Assembly: GCF_029873635.1 (NCBI RefSeq)
Contig: NC_080423.1
Location: 108,175,988 to 108,239,987, forward strand
DNA from: Malania oleifera
Taxonomy: Eukaryota; Streptophyta; Magnoliopsida; Santalales; Ximeniaceae
DNA length: 64,000 nt
Direction: 5' to 3'
Part shown: piece after piece, positions 1 to 11,850 of the stretch
How the letters are laid out: each line of letters begins with the position of its first letter
Position numbering within the stretch: position 1 is the stretch's first letter
Notes under the pieces: model-generated
What the model saw: the letters and a program-made list of their open reading frames with translations, nothing else
Told to the model about the DNA's origin: nothing
Database searches by the model: none
Program-made: the position numbers and the translations under genes

Positions 1-1165
1 TTCTCGATTCCCATTTTGTGGAAATAGGAACTTTGACATTGTAGAAGCGACTGAAGTGTCCATAATTTTTTTATTGAAAAAATCTTGACTTTAATATGTT
101 TTGCACAAATATCACATTGCAAAATTCTACCATTACTGACATTAAGAGCATGGTCAATAATTATACTACTATTTAGTCTCATTAAAATATTATTTGTATT
201 CCTCCATTTTAGAAGATATGTTATGTTAACATATATTAAATTGTAATAATATTATAATAATATTGTCATTATAGCATGGTCTAATGATAATATTAAACTT
301 GCAAGGTATAATTCTTATTCCTTTTCTCTTTTTTTCTTTTCTTTCATGGATGATGGATGATTCCAATCTTAGACTTGCCTCAATAATGGGCTCTACTAGA
401 CATAACTTTTTTTTTTAAAAAGTACAGTTAAAGAACCTTAAAAGAAGAAGAAACTTATTAAAGACATCATAACTGTTCTATAAGGAAACACCCAATTAAT
501 TGAATACAAAATTTTCATATTAAAGATATTGAATTTTTTTTGTCTGCTTAATCTTAGTTTAAAAAGGAATTGATAAAAAGACACTATTGTAGATGCATTT
601 TTAAGAAATATAGTTAATATATTGATGATGTTGTAATATTTGAAAAATTAAGGATAATAATGAAATTGAATAATTTATTAAAGAAAAGTATAGTTTTTAA
701 CTTTTAAAAGATTTAAATTTGTAAATCTTCGAAATTAACAAAAAAAAAAAAAATTAAAAATTTACTTTTAAAAGTTTACCAAATACATTGGACCTAAATT
801 TTATTTTTTAAAATAAGAGTTTAGGTAAAAAAGGAAAATCAAACTCACTCTTGGAGCTTATTGGATGGTTAGCATTTCGTATTCTTCCTTGCCTCTTATT
901 AAGATTGATTCAAACAAGCGTAAAATCTCAAAATCTTTCGTTACTTACGATAGTATTTGATAACATAAACCTTGAATTTAGATGATACTAAACACAATTT
1001 TATATTAAATATTATCTAAATCTAATGCTCCAAATCCAAACTTGCAAATGTAGGGTAAGAAACAAAAATTAGAAATTCTACTCTTAAAAAAGTTAATAAA
1101 CCAAACTTAAAATTTTCAATAAATTTAAACTTTAACTACAAGAATAATATTGCCTTTGAGAGGCT
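1..1165. other. AT-rich intergenic DNA
   Basis: No coding region or recognisable element is seen here. The stretch is AT-rich with many homopolymer A and T runs and no long open frame. Confidence 0.6.
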
Positions 1166-1171
1166 TTGACC

Positions 1172-1290
1172 ATCACGGACTCAGGGTGTGGTTCAGGTGG
1201 TAGTACAGGCTGCGAGAGTGCCTCTCACGAGGTTAGGTATTCAAACTCTCCCGGATTCGTTTTCACCCCTGAACTCCTAAATTTATCCTC
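1172..1290 (+). repeat. tRNA-derived SINE-like sequence
   Basis: A GC-richer island stands out from AT-rich flanks. GTGGTTCAGGTGGTA near 1187 resembles a Pol III A box, and GGTATTCAAACTC near 1235 resembles a degenerate B box; the spacing suits a tRNA-derived SINE head. A short open frame across it is probably fortuitous. The 3' end and any TSD are not resolved. Confidence 0.4.
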
Positions 1291-1370
1291 TCTTTGGAGT
1301 TGTGGGGTCAACTTCAAGAGGCGTGTAATTAGTCACGTGGACCGTAAAACGGACACATGGATACTTGGTG

Positions 1371-1967
1371 CGTAATCCAAAAAAAAAACCAAGAGAAGAG
1401 AGAAGAACAAAAGAGAAGCTTTCGCTGTTAAGCTTAAGCTTTGTCACCCTCTATTTGACTTCTACGTGAGCCCATAATATTTATCGGGTTAGGATATATC
1501 TTAATTTTTTTTAAAAAAAAAAGGAAAAAAAGAAGAAGAAGGTAACAATGGGCATGAAAGAGGTATTGGAGTCATGGAAAAGATGCCCATACTCTGCTCA
1601 TCTGTTCCACCCAAAAAATAAAAAAAGACAAAAAGAGGAAAAACCTAAAATATTATTTTTCTCAAAATAAAAACTTCCAAACAGCTACTAAAGAAAACCA
1701 CTAAAATAGCTAATACCAAATTATGCCGATGGGGACATGTACCAATAAACAAGGCAGACATAAAACAATCCATTTAAATTTCCACAAAAACAAAAAACAA
1801 AAAACAAAAAAAAAATTTCTTTTCCTAAACTACCCCTTCCATTTTCTCAATGGGACCAATCTAACCCCCCTCCCCAAAGTCCAAATCAAAATCCCTAACA
1901 TTCTGTACACAAACAAACCCTAAACCCTATTAAAGTCCTTCAAAAGTAAGAAAATTTTAAAAAATTA
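1371..1967. other. 3' flank of the F-box gene
   Basis: This purine- and A-rich sequence lies downstream of the minus-strand gene. It probably includes that gene's 3' UTR, but I see no clear AATAAA on the minus strand just past the stop codon. No other gene is supported. Confidence 0.5.
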
Positions 1968-3352
1968 TTACCCTGCAACATCTTCATCTTCTTCCTCTCT
2001 CTGATCAGTGGGTGCGCATTGTTCCTTATGCCGCATCTTCCAATCCAGCGCCTGGCAACCCCGGGAGCAGTAGTTCACTTTGTTGCAGACAGAGCACCGC
2101 CGGAATTCGTTGGCTCGGGTCTCGCGCCGCCCGCATCCGCCGTGGCAGCAGAGCCTCAGGCCCAGGCCCAGGCCCGGGCCCGGGCCCGGCGACCCTCCCC
2201 GGAGGCCAAACCACCCCACCAGGAACCGGTTCGCCGGGTGTGGCTCAGGGACAGGCAGGTCGCACCCGTAGTCGCTCAGGATGGGGCATCGCCGGCCGGG
2301 GTGGTGAAGCCGGGCATGGTGGTCCGGCTGCTGCGTCAGCAGCGAGTTCACGAACGACGGAGACAATCGGCGGAGCACGGCGGCGAGCTCGCGCGTGTTG
2401 GCCTGCACGAGGAGGCGCCTCCCAGCGGGCACGTTCTGGCGCACGCCATAGCCGTCCTGGAGGCAGTGGCCGAGCTCGCGTAGGGCGTCGACGTGGCCGA
2501 GGGCGGCGGCGCGTGCGCACAACGCGGCGCCGCCGCGTAAGTCCTTGGCGCCCTTGGAGCCGCCGCTGCCGTTGAAGTGGATCACGGCGAGCGAGTACAT
2601 AGCGAGCGCGTGGGACCTCATTGCGGCCTTCGCCATCAGAGAAGCACCGCTCTCGCGGTTCTCCAAGCAGTAGAATCGGATCTGCAACGTCAGTGATCGT
2701 CAATTTCAAGCACTTCCAAGCGGGGAATCAAGCCCACAAGATAGGAGAATCAGAATACTGACCATGCCGAGAGTGTAGTAGGCCTCGACGTTGCCGGCGG
2801 CGACGCACTGTTTCAGAAACCGGTGAGCGGATTCCGACCATTTTCCGGCGTCAATGTCGAAAGCTCCGGCACCCGCACTGGACAACACCAAAGGATAAGC
2901 ACCCAATCGATTCAGTCTCTTGCACCTGTGGAACACAACACAACACGACCAAATCGCTTTTTCAAACAAATTCGAGATTCGAATAGCCCTGTGCAAGAAT
3001 TGATAAATAAAAAAAAGTACAAGAATTGATAAATAAAAAAAGTAAGTGTTCATTACGTGATACGGACGCTGAGGAGGTCGGAAGGAGAGGCGGCGACGGA
3101 GCTGAGCTTGCAGAGGATGCAGACGACGAGATCGTCGGGCAGTTGATCGAAAGGATCGGATTTGAGGGGGATTCGGGATAAAATAGTTCTGGATTTTTTT
3201 CTGGAAACCATTAGTTGTTGGAGGGATTCGATCTTGGGAGCGGCGGTGGAGCTGGTGATGGTGGTGGCGATGGCGGTGGAGGAGGAGGAGGAGGAGGAGA
3301 GAGTGGAGGTATGGGTATGGGTATTGGAAGCAAAACCGTCCCTCTGTTTCAT
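1968..3352 (-). CDS. F-box protein with Sel1-like repeats and MYND zinc finger (At1g67340-like), three exons
   Basis: Exons on the minus strand are 3352-3057, 2925-2763 and 2681-1968, giving 390 codons plus a stop at 1970-1968. Introns of 131 and 81 bp have GT..AG borders, and the joined frame reads straight through both (SVRIT/CKRLN and YTLGM/IRFYC). The protein has a low-complexity Ser/Thr-rich N-terminus (residues 11-38), an F-box around 65-110 with LPDDLVVCILCKLS, Sel1/TPR-like helices around 120-255 (ALGHVDALRELGHCLQDGYG) and a MYND zinc finger at 331-375, whose Cys/His ligands (CSVC, YCSRGC, HKEQC) are all present. An acidic tail follows. Order and length match the Arabidopsis family. 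By family knowledge the F-box should bind SKP1 in an SCF ubiquitin ligase, with the MYND domain recruiting partners; the substrate is unknown. Exon 3 is strikingly GC-rich and encodes a Gly/Pro/Leu run (about 315-328) just before the MYND domain. The start at 3352 is the first ATG after the TATA-like box; Met48 (3211) is an alternative. Confidence 0.93.
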
Positions 3353-3383
3353 CTTCTTATATATGTTTTTGCTTTGAGATTTT

Positions 3384-3397
3384 CCTTTTATATATAA
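3384..3397 (-). promoter_or_regulatory. Putative TATA box of the F-box gene
   Basis: On the minus strand TATATATAAAAGG lies about 35-45 nt upstream of the ATG. If used at normal spacing, transcription would start only 10-20 nt before the ATG, a very short leader. This leaves open use of the downstream Met48 or of a promoter further upstream. Confidence 0.45.
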
Positions 3398-3410
3398 AAC
3401 AGTTCAAAGG

Positions 3411-4363
3411 GAAATCAAGGGACCGACTCATTTCAATATATATTAAAGAGGCGAAAATAGCAGCAATACATTATGAAAAGCCACGTCATGTTAAATCCGA
3501 TTCTATTTTATAACTCTTTTTCATGTTAAGAGTTTTCATTTAACGCCCTTTGAATTAAGGAATTTATTTGAAAAACAAAAAGAGAAAAAACTTTAATTTT
3601 CAACATATTTTATCTAATCACTAAATACTATTAAAAAAAATTAATTTTAATATAATTAAAATTAAAAAAGTTAAATGCGTGCAAAATTAAAATTCTATTA
3701 ATCTATCCCGTATATATATTTAAAAAAAATTTCTTCACTTTTCTGGATAAATAAGTAAATTATTTTAAAATTTTCTTTCACTTTCTTAATATTCTTTAAA
3801 TTTCAAACGGAATTTTAATGTTTTATTTAGTCTGTAGTAAAAATGTAAAATTGATAGTCTTTTAATTGATACTATAGTATTTAAAATTTAAAATTTTTAT
3901 AATTAAATTTATAGATGAGTGGGAGGAATTTGAAAGAAGCAAAGAGAGATAGGATGCTTCTATCATGTACATACTGTAGGTCTAGCATATAGGCTTTCAT
4001 TTTATAGAAACAAAAAAATGCAATTGACGATGGATTGGTCTAGTTTAATTAAAATATTTAACTTAGCTATGGCATCGCTATATTTTTTTATATTATTATG
4101 TTTATTTTAGTGTTAGATATAGATTTTGTGTATTTAAAAAAAAATAATATTTTTCGGATATGAAAAAAAAATAGCAATATTTAATGTGAAGTTCATTTTT
4201 GACAAAAATAAAATAAAATATTATCAAGAGAGTTCAATTTACCCCAACCCCCCTCTAATCGAATCGAATTTTAGTTGCGTTTTCTTAACTGTAGTTTGAA
4301 ATTTAAGTGAAGATCATTTCATAGTAGTTTTAGTCATCAATTTGAAAAAATTGATTGGATTTG
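3411..4363. other. AT-rich promoter-side intergenic DNA
   Basis: Upstream flank of the F-box gene. It is AT-rich with poly-A and poly-T tracts; no gene or delimited element is seen. Confidence 0.5.
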
Positions 4364-4812
4364 TAGAGGTGGCAAAACGGGTTAATGGATTGGACTTGAG
4401 CGGGTCACAAACGGTTGGAGGTTAAATGGGTCGGGTTGACCCTATTTATTAATAAATGACTAATTTATAAACACGAATCCACATATTTAATAAATGAGCT
4501 CGTTAAGTACCAATTTTTAAATATAATTTATTTATTTTAGTTTTTCTTTAATATTTCACTAAAATTGACTAATTTTTTTTAATAAAAAAAAAACAACACT
4601 TAAAAGGAAAAAAAACTACCCAAGGGAAAAAATAAAAATAAAATGGGTTATTCGACGAGTACCCAACCCAAACCCACTCAACCTGTTTAATAAATGGATT
4701 GGGTTAAGGTTGATCCATTTAAAAATGGGTCGTTCCCTCCCAAACTCAAACCCAGCCTAAACGGGCAGATAAAGGACCACTCGTCGGGTTTCGACCCATT
4801 TTGCCACCACTA
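4364..4812. mobile_element. hAT-type MITE with 8-bp TSD
   Basis: A 449-bp non-coding element. The left end TAGAGGTGGCAAAACGGGT and the inverted right end TAGTGGTGGCAAAATGGGT form imperfect terminal inverted repeats of the hAT type. It is flanked by TGGATTTG (4356-4363) and TTGATTTG (4813-4820), a 7/8 match, as expected for the 8-bp hAT duplication. The interior holds GGGTT/AACCC-rich inverted segments and no transposase. Confidence 0.8.
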
Positions 4813-5043
4813 TTGATTTGATTTAGAAAACACAATTTGCATGTACTAAAATGTAACACCACTTTATTTTTGAAATGTAACACCACTTTATCAAAAATAA
4901 TTGGAAAGAGCCAGTATCATGTCATTTTTTTTCTTTCATCTCCTCTCAAAAGATTATTAGGTTAAGATAATAAATTATGTCAAGTTTTAGACAATAAATT
5001 AAAATTTGAAATTGGAGGCAATTATTAAAAAAAAGAATTATTT

Positions 5044-5048
<5 letters not shown>

Positions 5049-5107
<59 letters not shown>
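5049..5107. repeat. (CT)n microsatellite
   Basis: An uninterrupted run of about 29 CT dinucleotides. Confidence 0.97.
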
Positions 5108-5109
<2 letters not shown>

Positions 5110-5461
5110 ATGGGGCAAAAAACAAATATGGGATTTGGAGTATTAGTTGGGTTCACAATGTTTGGCATTGAAATTGTCTCTTTCCATGTAATGGGGGTGT
5201 GGAAGCAAATTAAAGAAGAGAGTTTTTAGAATGAACAACCCTCAAAAATAGGACAATTTGGAATTGCTCAATTAAGTCCAAATCTTACACCAAAATTATC
5301 CAAAAAAAACCAATGAGCTTTGGATATATTAGATGGACTTATTCATTGTAGGGCATCCAAATGGGTTCTTCACCAAAAATATCAAGGAAAATAGAAATTA
5401 ATTAATTAATTAATTGTGTGTGTTTCTACTTGTTTGAACTTTTTTTTTTTTTTTTTCCTGA

Positions 5462-6001
5462 AGGTCTTGTTTGGAACTTAGAAAAATATTAAGGAAAATA
5501 AAGGAAAATATGAAGGAATGCATATTTTTTTATTTTTGGTTATCAAGCAAAATAATAAAATAAAAAATATATCAAATTTATGAATGAAATTTTTATTCTA
5601 CACATCATCAATATTTTTTAATCATAAAACAAAACTTTCATTTTTAATAGAATTAAATATATAAAAAAATAGAATGGAAAATGGGTTTTCTCCTTATTTT
5701 TCTTTCCTTTCCTTTCCCAAAACAAAATCCCTGATCCAAACAAATCCTACGGAAATTCATTTTTCCTTATATTGTCCTTCTCTATTAATCACTATAAACA
5801 ATGAAAGTTTATTTTGATATGACTAAAAATTAAGAAAAACTAAACATTAATGATGTGTAGAATTAAAATTTTGTTTATAGATTTGATATATATTTTTATT
5901 TTCTTTTTCACTTTCCTTAATAACAAAACATAGAAATGTGAATTTTTTTTTTATTTTCCTTTTTTCCCTAATATTTTTTTGTTGAGTTCCAAATGAAGCC
6001 T
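5462..6001. mobile_element. MITE with long (~150 bp) terminal inverted repeats
   Basis: The left arm (about 5462-5615) starts AGGTCTTGTTTGGAAC. The right arm (about 5850-6001) reads inverted as AGGCTTCATTTGGAAC, and the two stay similar for about 150 bp, both passing through a block like TTCTACACATCATCAAT. There is no coding capacity. The TSD is not clear, so the superfamily is unassigned. A related copy lies at 21950-22205. Confidence 0.65.
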
Positions 6002-6272
6002 AAGTAAAATCAGATTTGTGTTGAGTCCCCCCCACCTTAATCTTTTTGGGTTTAGGGTGTGTCCAAAATGGGATTCAGTAAGTAACCAAAATAATATGGT
6101 TTTTGCGACGCCCCGATTTTTCATACCATTTTTTTTTATATATAAAACATAAATCACCTATCACCTGTCGGCCACATCAACCTCTAATACCACAATACAT
6201 AACTCGATTCGAAAGTGGGTACCGGGTATACAATCATTCTTATATATACAAACCTAACAACGGAAGTCATTT

Positions 6273-6342
<70 letters not shown>
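6273..6342. repeat. (CA)n(TA)n compound microsatellite
   Basis: A run of about 13 CA units passes directly into about 22 TA units, inside the minus-strand solo LTR. Confidence 0.95.
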
Positions 6343-6344
<2 letters not shown>

Positions 6345-7771
6345 ACAGCGAATACACATACTAGAGTACTAATCATCCATAAATACATGACTAACACATT
6401 CCCAAAAGAAACACAAAATACTCCAGGGGAATCCTCCATCCCTACCAGCCAACTCAGGGTATCAGCTCCCCTTTATCTCAGAGTTCTATCACCAGGTCTA
6501 TCTCGGTTTCCTAAAATATTTAAATGATTGGGTGAGATACATCTCAATAAGACGGAATAAATCATCTATAGTGTGTTGCAGTATCAGTTTCATCATAATA
6601 TAACATATATTCATGTCAGTGATCATATCTTCTGAGAAAATATATTATTTCTATAATCATAATCATATAGATATAAAACACAAGCTTTTAATTTCATTTC
6701 CAAATCCATTTACACGTAACCCATATTTACTAGCAAAGTTCCCAAGAATAAGGAAGATTACCCGCCCATACAAGTAGCTCCCCTCTGCCCTAATATCGTT
6801 TGTATCCTAATCCAATTAATTCGGGTTCAACTACAACTGATACTTATCAAAGCACTCACCTTACGCAGTAAGCCTTTAGGCGGAGTGTCTTACTTCACTT
6901 TAATTAATTATATAAAAACTTACACTATGCCATTTCCTATTTCCATTTTCATTTTCATTCCCATTTCCATTTCATTTTCATTTTCATTACCATTTCCATT
7001 CCCATTTTCATTCCTAGCTCATGAGTGTCCTCAGTTACATATGTGTCTATAACTCATGACTGCCTTGAAGATATTTTCAACATCATGCTTCACCCCATGA
7101 TTGAGGTATGTCTCCATATTCTACGCCATGCTTCCCCCCATGGTTGAGGTTGTGCGGCTCGAAGGCTGGATCTAACTGAGGTTAGCCAACCTGGTTAGAT
7201 CAAAATATCATATCATAAATCTCATGTCTATAGTACGACTGGTCGGCCAAAAGCCTTGATCTGAATTCAAGGGGTACAACAACTCTACTAAACAGTTCAG
7301 TTGACTGCCGCGCCACACACACTACGAGTTTGTATGGTTGCACTGTCTCCGCTAGCAACGGTACCGTGCTCAATATCACAACCCATCATTAGAGTTTCCA
7401 TATCCATACATCAGGGTTATCACACATACTCGCAATCATTATGTGATATTGGTGTTTCCTGTATCACATTTCATTATTCATAATTCGATATTCATGTTGC
7501 AGAATTTTACATTGCAATATTTCCCATTCTCATATTCTCATTTTCATATACATATTACAGTATTTACATTTCCTATATTTCATATCAGTAATCACATTTC
7601 ATCACTTTCCATTGCAACATTAATATTGCAATGTCCATTTTTAGAAATCATATATTAGTATTCACAACTCATTTCACCTCATAATAACATATATGTATCT
7701 CGTTTCAAATTATTCACATTTCTTAATAAAACATTTCCATATCTTATATTCTTCATTTCTCAGGAGATATA

Positions 7772-10031
7772 TGTAATGACCCGAAGAATAATGGTATTTA
7801 AATAATAAAGAATGAGGGAAATGGAAACAGAAACATAAGGAGGCAGCAGACTTCACTGACGACATTGCACTTTGGATGTAATAACCCAAGGAATTTTCTC
7901 ATGGCCTCATTGACGAGGGTATAAAAGGGTCTCATCGACGAGGGCATGCTTCGTCGACGAGAAGATACCGAGAGGATGTTTTGGGCAATTCTGAATTTCG
8001 TCAATGAAGGGGAGAGTTCATCGACGAATTGTTTCTTAAAGAGGGAGGGAAATGGAAACAGAAACATAAGGAGGCAACAGACTTCATTGACGACATTGCA
8101 CTTTGGATGTAATAACCAAATGAATTTTCTCATGGCTACGTTGACGAGGGTATAAAAGGGTCTTGTCGATGAGGGCATGCTTTGTCGACGAGAAGATACC
8201 GAGAGGATGTTTTGGGCAATTCTGAATTTCGTCAACGCAGGGGAGAGTTCATCGACGAATTGTTTCTTAGACTCGTCGACGAGATAATGTGACTCTTCGA
8301 CGAAGGCCGCAATATAAATAGTATAAAACTAGGATTTTTTCGCAGGATTTTCAACAGAAACTCTCTCTCTTCTCTCTCTACGGTCTCCCCTCCATCTCTC
8401 TTCGATTTCGGCCTTTTCAGTCGCCGGATCGACGATCTGAGGCCACCACGATGCTCCTGGAGAAGTTCTCTCCAAGTTTACCGGGGCGGATCGTCAGTGG
8501 GATTGAGTTGAATTTCTCTCCAAGCTCAGGGTAAGGTCTTTTATTCGAAATTAGGCTTTCCAACAGTTGTAGGAAATGAAGTAAAAATAATGATGTTTTG
8601 TTTTGGTAAATGTTGTTTTCAGGGAGTTAAGTGGGAAACCCTGCGGGTGTAGAACCGACATTCAGTAGGGGCTTTCCAGTAGTTAGGTAAGCGAAACATG
8701 CTATGTTAGGAAACTTCGTTATGATTTTAGTGCAAAATATAGGTTGTTATCAAATTATTATTCAAAATTTATATACGATTTTTAGAGCCTGATTATGATA
8801 ATATTTATTAGTGTGGCTTGAGTTGGTTAGAGTACAATACCGTATTTATATAAACTATGAATACCATGTTTACAATTTATGAATAGAAATACCATGATAT
8901 GTACATGCTTATAGAATAAAGGACTTTCAGTATATAGTAAACTCAGAAAAAGTGTATTTCCAGTAATTTCATAATAATCAGTTTTTCAGTACCATAATGC
9001 CCCGATATTCAATTATACAGATAACAATTTAGTTATATAGAAATCAGATTTTCAGTCAGTTAATTTAAATTTCAGATAAATTCTATGGGGTTATGGTTAT
9101 TTTAGAAATTATGGTAAAACAGTATGTTAAAGATATCAGCTACCTATATAGTATCAGACCCTAATAGATCTGATTCAGTAGAGCACGGTACCGTAGCTAT
9201 AGATATTCAGTTTAGAGTGCAACCACTTTACTCGGATAGTAAGTGGTATGAGGTCGATCGTGCCCATGTCGGGACAGACTCTTCATCAGATATGGATTGA
9301 GGGGGTAGATTAGACTGTCGGAGTTCAGTTAACTTACCCTGGTCGGCCAGCCAGGATAGGTCCTGCTTTTGAGCCGCACAACCCTATTATGAGGGGTTAA
9401 ATCATGACATATAGTCATCTGGGGAAATTTTCTTAGATATTGTAAGTATAAGTAGATTTTCCAAAAATAGTAGTAGTAATATGAAAAGTAAATTTATATA
9501 GTTTTAATATATGTTATTTAAACCAACATTTACAATTTCAGTTATCCATGATATTATTTTTAAATCATATTATTTATACAGAAATACAACTCAGTAGCCA
9601 CACACTAGTAATAGCATGTTTCATCTTACTGAGCGTCGTCTCACCCCAGTGTTGAATTATTTTTCAGGTAAACTAGTTAGGCGAGCGGATCTGTCTCGCA
9701 GGTAGAAGGACTGTTAGTTTGCCCTGTTAAGGGTGAGTAGTATTTTTGGGTAGTATTTTTGTATGCCCTGACTTTAGTAGGGAATAGTTTTAAGGAGAAC
9801 AGTGATTTATGTATATTTTATGGGATATTTAGGCGCTCTGATATTGTAATTTATGTGATTATGTTTATGTATATGGCTTTCCGCTGTTTAGGTTAATGTT
9901 ATTAAAATAGGGGAAAAGATTTTATTGTATTAGCTGGTCATTACAATTTGGTATCAGAGTAGTGGAATTTCACAGCGATTATTATTTTAAAAAAATAAGG
10001 GAAATCTCAATTAAATTAGCTAGATGTTAAT
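7772..10031 (+). mobile_element. Ty3/gypsy-type solo LTR (TCGTCGACGA family)
   Basis: Starts TGTAATGACC and carries the family blocks in order. These are CGTCGACGA motifs (7900-8300), TATA (TATAAATAG near 8313), a CT-rich leader, the GATCGACGATCTGAGG block near 8428, splice-like sites (GGTAAGG near 8530, TTTTCAGGG near 8619, GGTAAGCG near 8687), GAGCACGGTACCGT near 9181, the hairpin TGAGCGTCGTCTCA (9630-9643) and TTTTTCAGG near 9662. An internal GGTCATTACA plus TGGTATCAGAG (9949-9959) looks like an LTR end plus primer site, but homology with 42166-46160 continues about 72 bp further. The end at 10031 is inferred from that alignment. The TSD is poor (ATATA/ACACA). Confidence 0.65.
7809..8270 (+). 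repeat. 231-bp tandem duplication inside LTR
   Basis: Two near-identical copies of the upstream part of the LTR are offset by 231 bp (GGAGGCAGCAGAC at 7840, GGAGGCAACAGAC at 8071). The duplication includes CGTCGACGA motifs and creates an apparent 145-codon minus-strand frame with an internal repeat, which I regard as spurious. Confidence 0.85.
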
Positions 10032-10969
10032 ACACATCACTTTCATCATTTTCCACATTTCAATCCCCATATATCAATACACATTTCATAAACCCATATT
10101 TCTCAGGGTATATCATTAACCCAATTTTAAACATATCTCAATATAAATCATAAGTCACACAAATTTCATCTGATATTCATATTATAATAAAATTTCAAGT
10201 AAAATATCATATTTCAATTTCTCATATTTTTCAACTCATAATTTCAGAAAAGACTGTTATAATTTATTCTCCTTACCTAACTTACTGAGAGGTCCTTTAA
10301 CACCCTAAATAATACACTCCTCGGCATTCATTGCCCAAAATCCTAAAAATCACATTTTTCCCACATCAATCAACTCAACTCCCAGAACATTTATCATTCA
10401 AAAATCGTTAAACTCTATATAATCCAAATTAACCTTAAAACCCTTATACCCTTGTTTTGGGATGGTGCTCTGAAACTTAAATATGAAAATCTACTCCGCC
10501 TAGGTTGCAAAGAATCTTCTCAAGAACCTTGTGGCGGTTCCCGATTGTCAAACCGGGCTGTAATGAAGTCGGAAACGAAGAGAGAAGGTGAGGGTAGAGA
10601 GAGAGTGAGAGGAGAGAGAAAATGCCGCTGGAAATGAGGGTTTGTAAATATATAGGCCAACATTCGTCGACGAGTTCAAGTAATTCATTGACGAACCCAT
10701 GAAGGCACTTTGTCAACGAAATAGGAGGTTATTTCATTGACGAACTTGGAATTTTCCCTAAAACTCCTAAAACTCTCGGTATCTTCTCGTCGACGGGACA
10801 CGTGTACTTCGTCGATAAGAACTATAGGGACATTCGTTGACAAGGACTCTTAGTTCGTTGATGAATCCCTGCTGTTCTCTTTTCCCTTTTTCCTTCTCTT
10901 TCATTTCTTTTCTTTTTCTCTCTCTTTTCTTTTATTACCTTTATTAATTTAATTTTTCGCGTCTCTACA

Positions 10970-11336
10970 ATTTTAGTATATGAATGATTATTTGGATTTA
11001 GGATTTTGTGAGGGAAAAGAAAAAAAAAAGAAAAGAAAAGAAAAGATGAATATAAGTTTTTAGTTATATGAGATTGAGTGTTATAGTGTTTAGAATAATC
11101 AACTACTTTATAATCATATCTTCTATAATTTGCCTAATAAATTATAAGAGATGTGTCAATGGACAATCTACAAAGTTTTTGTTTATTTGATTTTGCTTTA
11201 CCTCAATAGATTTGAAGGGCTTCTCCAAGTTAAAGTTTCAGATCATAAAAAGTAATAATTATAATCATAATTTATCTAAAATGAGAACTAATAAGTTATT
11301 AAAATTGATTGCTCATTGGTCATAAATTACTATCCC
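10970..11336. other. AT-rich intergenic DNA
   Basis: No gene is seen. A short stretch near 11215-11260 (GGGCTTCTCCAAGTTAAAG) resembles the 3' segment of the SINE-like repeat at 57128-57335. Confidence 0.4.
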
Positions 11337-11850
11337 TATTTAAAGATGGGCAAGAAAAACCGAAAAATTGAAACAAACCACAAAACTGAACTGAACCAAA
11401 TCGAAAAATCGGTTAACCATTTTTTCGGTTCAGTTTTGATTCAAATTTTTTTATTTTTTCGGTTCACAATTTGGTGCATTTAATACTCACAATTAGCCTA
11501 ACCGAACTGAACTAATGTACTAGATATATATATATATGAAAAATACATATTGCATATAATCTTATATAAAACTTTAATAATTTAAATTTTAAAAATTTGT
11601 ATTGATCTAATATTCACCTAAATTTTTATTTTGAATATTTTAAATGTATATATTGATTGTTATGAAAGAAAAAATATTATTTGTATTGACTTTAGAATTT
11701 AAAATTATACTTAATGGTTCGATTTGGTTAAACAGTGGACATTAATTTAAAAATTGATTAATAAAATTTAAGTTAACCATTTTAAATGTTTCAATTTTGA
11801 TTCACATTTTCTAACGAAAAAACTAACTTAGAATTAGAATCATTGGCAGA
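11337..11850. repeat. Dispersed CGGTT-rich repeat, copy 1 (probable MITE remnant)
   Basis: Begins with GATGGGCAAG followed by AACCG/CGGTT segments (CGGTTAACC, TTCGGTTCAG, CTAACCGAACTG). It shares layout and AT-rich core wording with 17757-18300. That copy ends ATGCCCACCCCTA, the inverse of this start, which suggests a TIR element. The right end here is lost. Confidence 0.45.

Larger units (their letters stand above)
6104..10969 (-). mobile_element. Ty3/gypsy-type solo LTR, split by a younger LTR
   Basis: On the minus strand the LTR starts TGTAGAGACGCG at 10969 and ends GGGGCGTCGCA at 6104. Flanks are GTTTT (6099-6103) and ATTTT (10970-10974), a 4/5 TSD. The 5' part (10969 to about 10032) has degenerate CGTCGACGA motifs, a TATA-like box and a CT-rich leader. 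The 3' part (7771-6104) has the GGTACCGT block, a CTTGTATGGGCGGGTAATC-like block and the conserved hairpin motif near 6534-6547. The plus-strand LTR 7772-10031 separates them. Without it the LTR is about 2.6 kb. No internal retrotransposon region is present. Confidence 0.7.

Noticed and set aside
2012..2575. Long plus-strand open frames opposite the F-box gene
   Set aside because: They are antisense shadows of the GC-rich third exon, with Arg/Gly/Pro-rich low-complexity products.
7440..7770. Repeated CATTTTCATTTCC-like strings suggesting a satellite
   Set aside because: They are irregular, pyrimidine-rich LTR interior without a fixed period.
7798..8235. 145-codon minus-strand open frame
   Set aside because: It is produced by a 231-bp tandem duplication of LTR sequence, and both halves translate to the same low-information segment.
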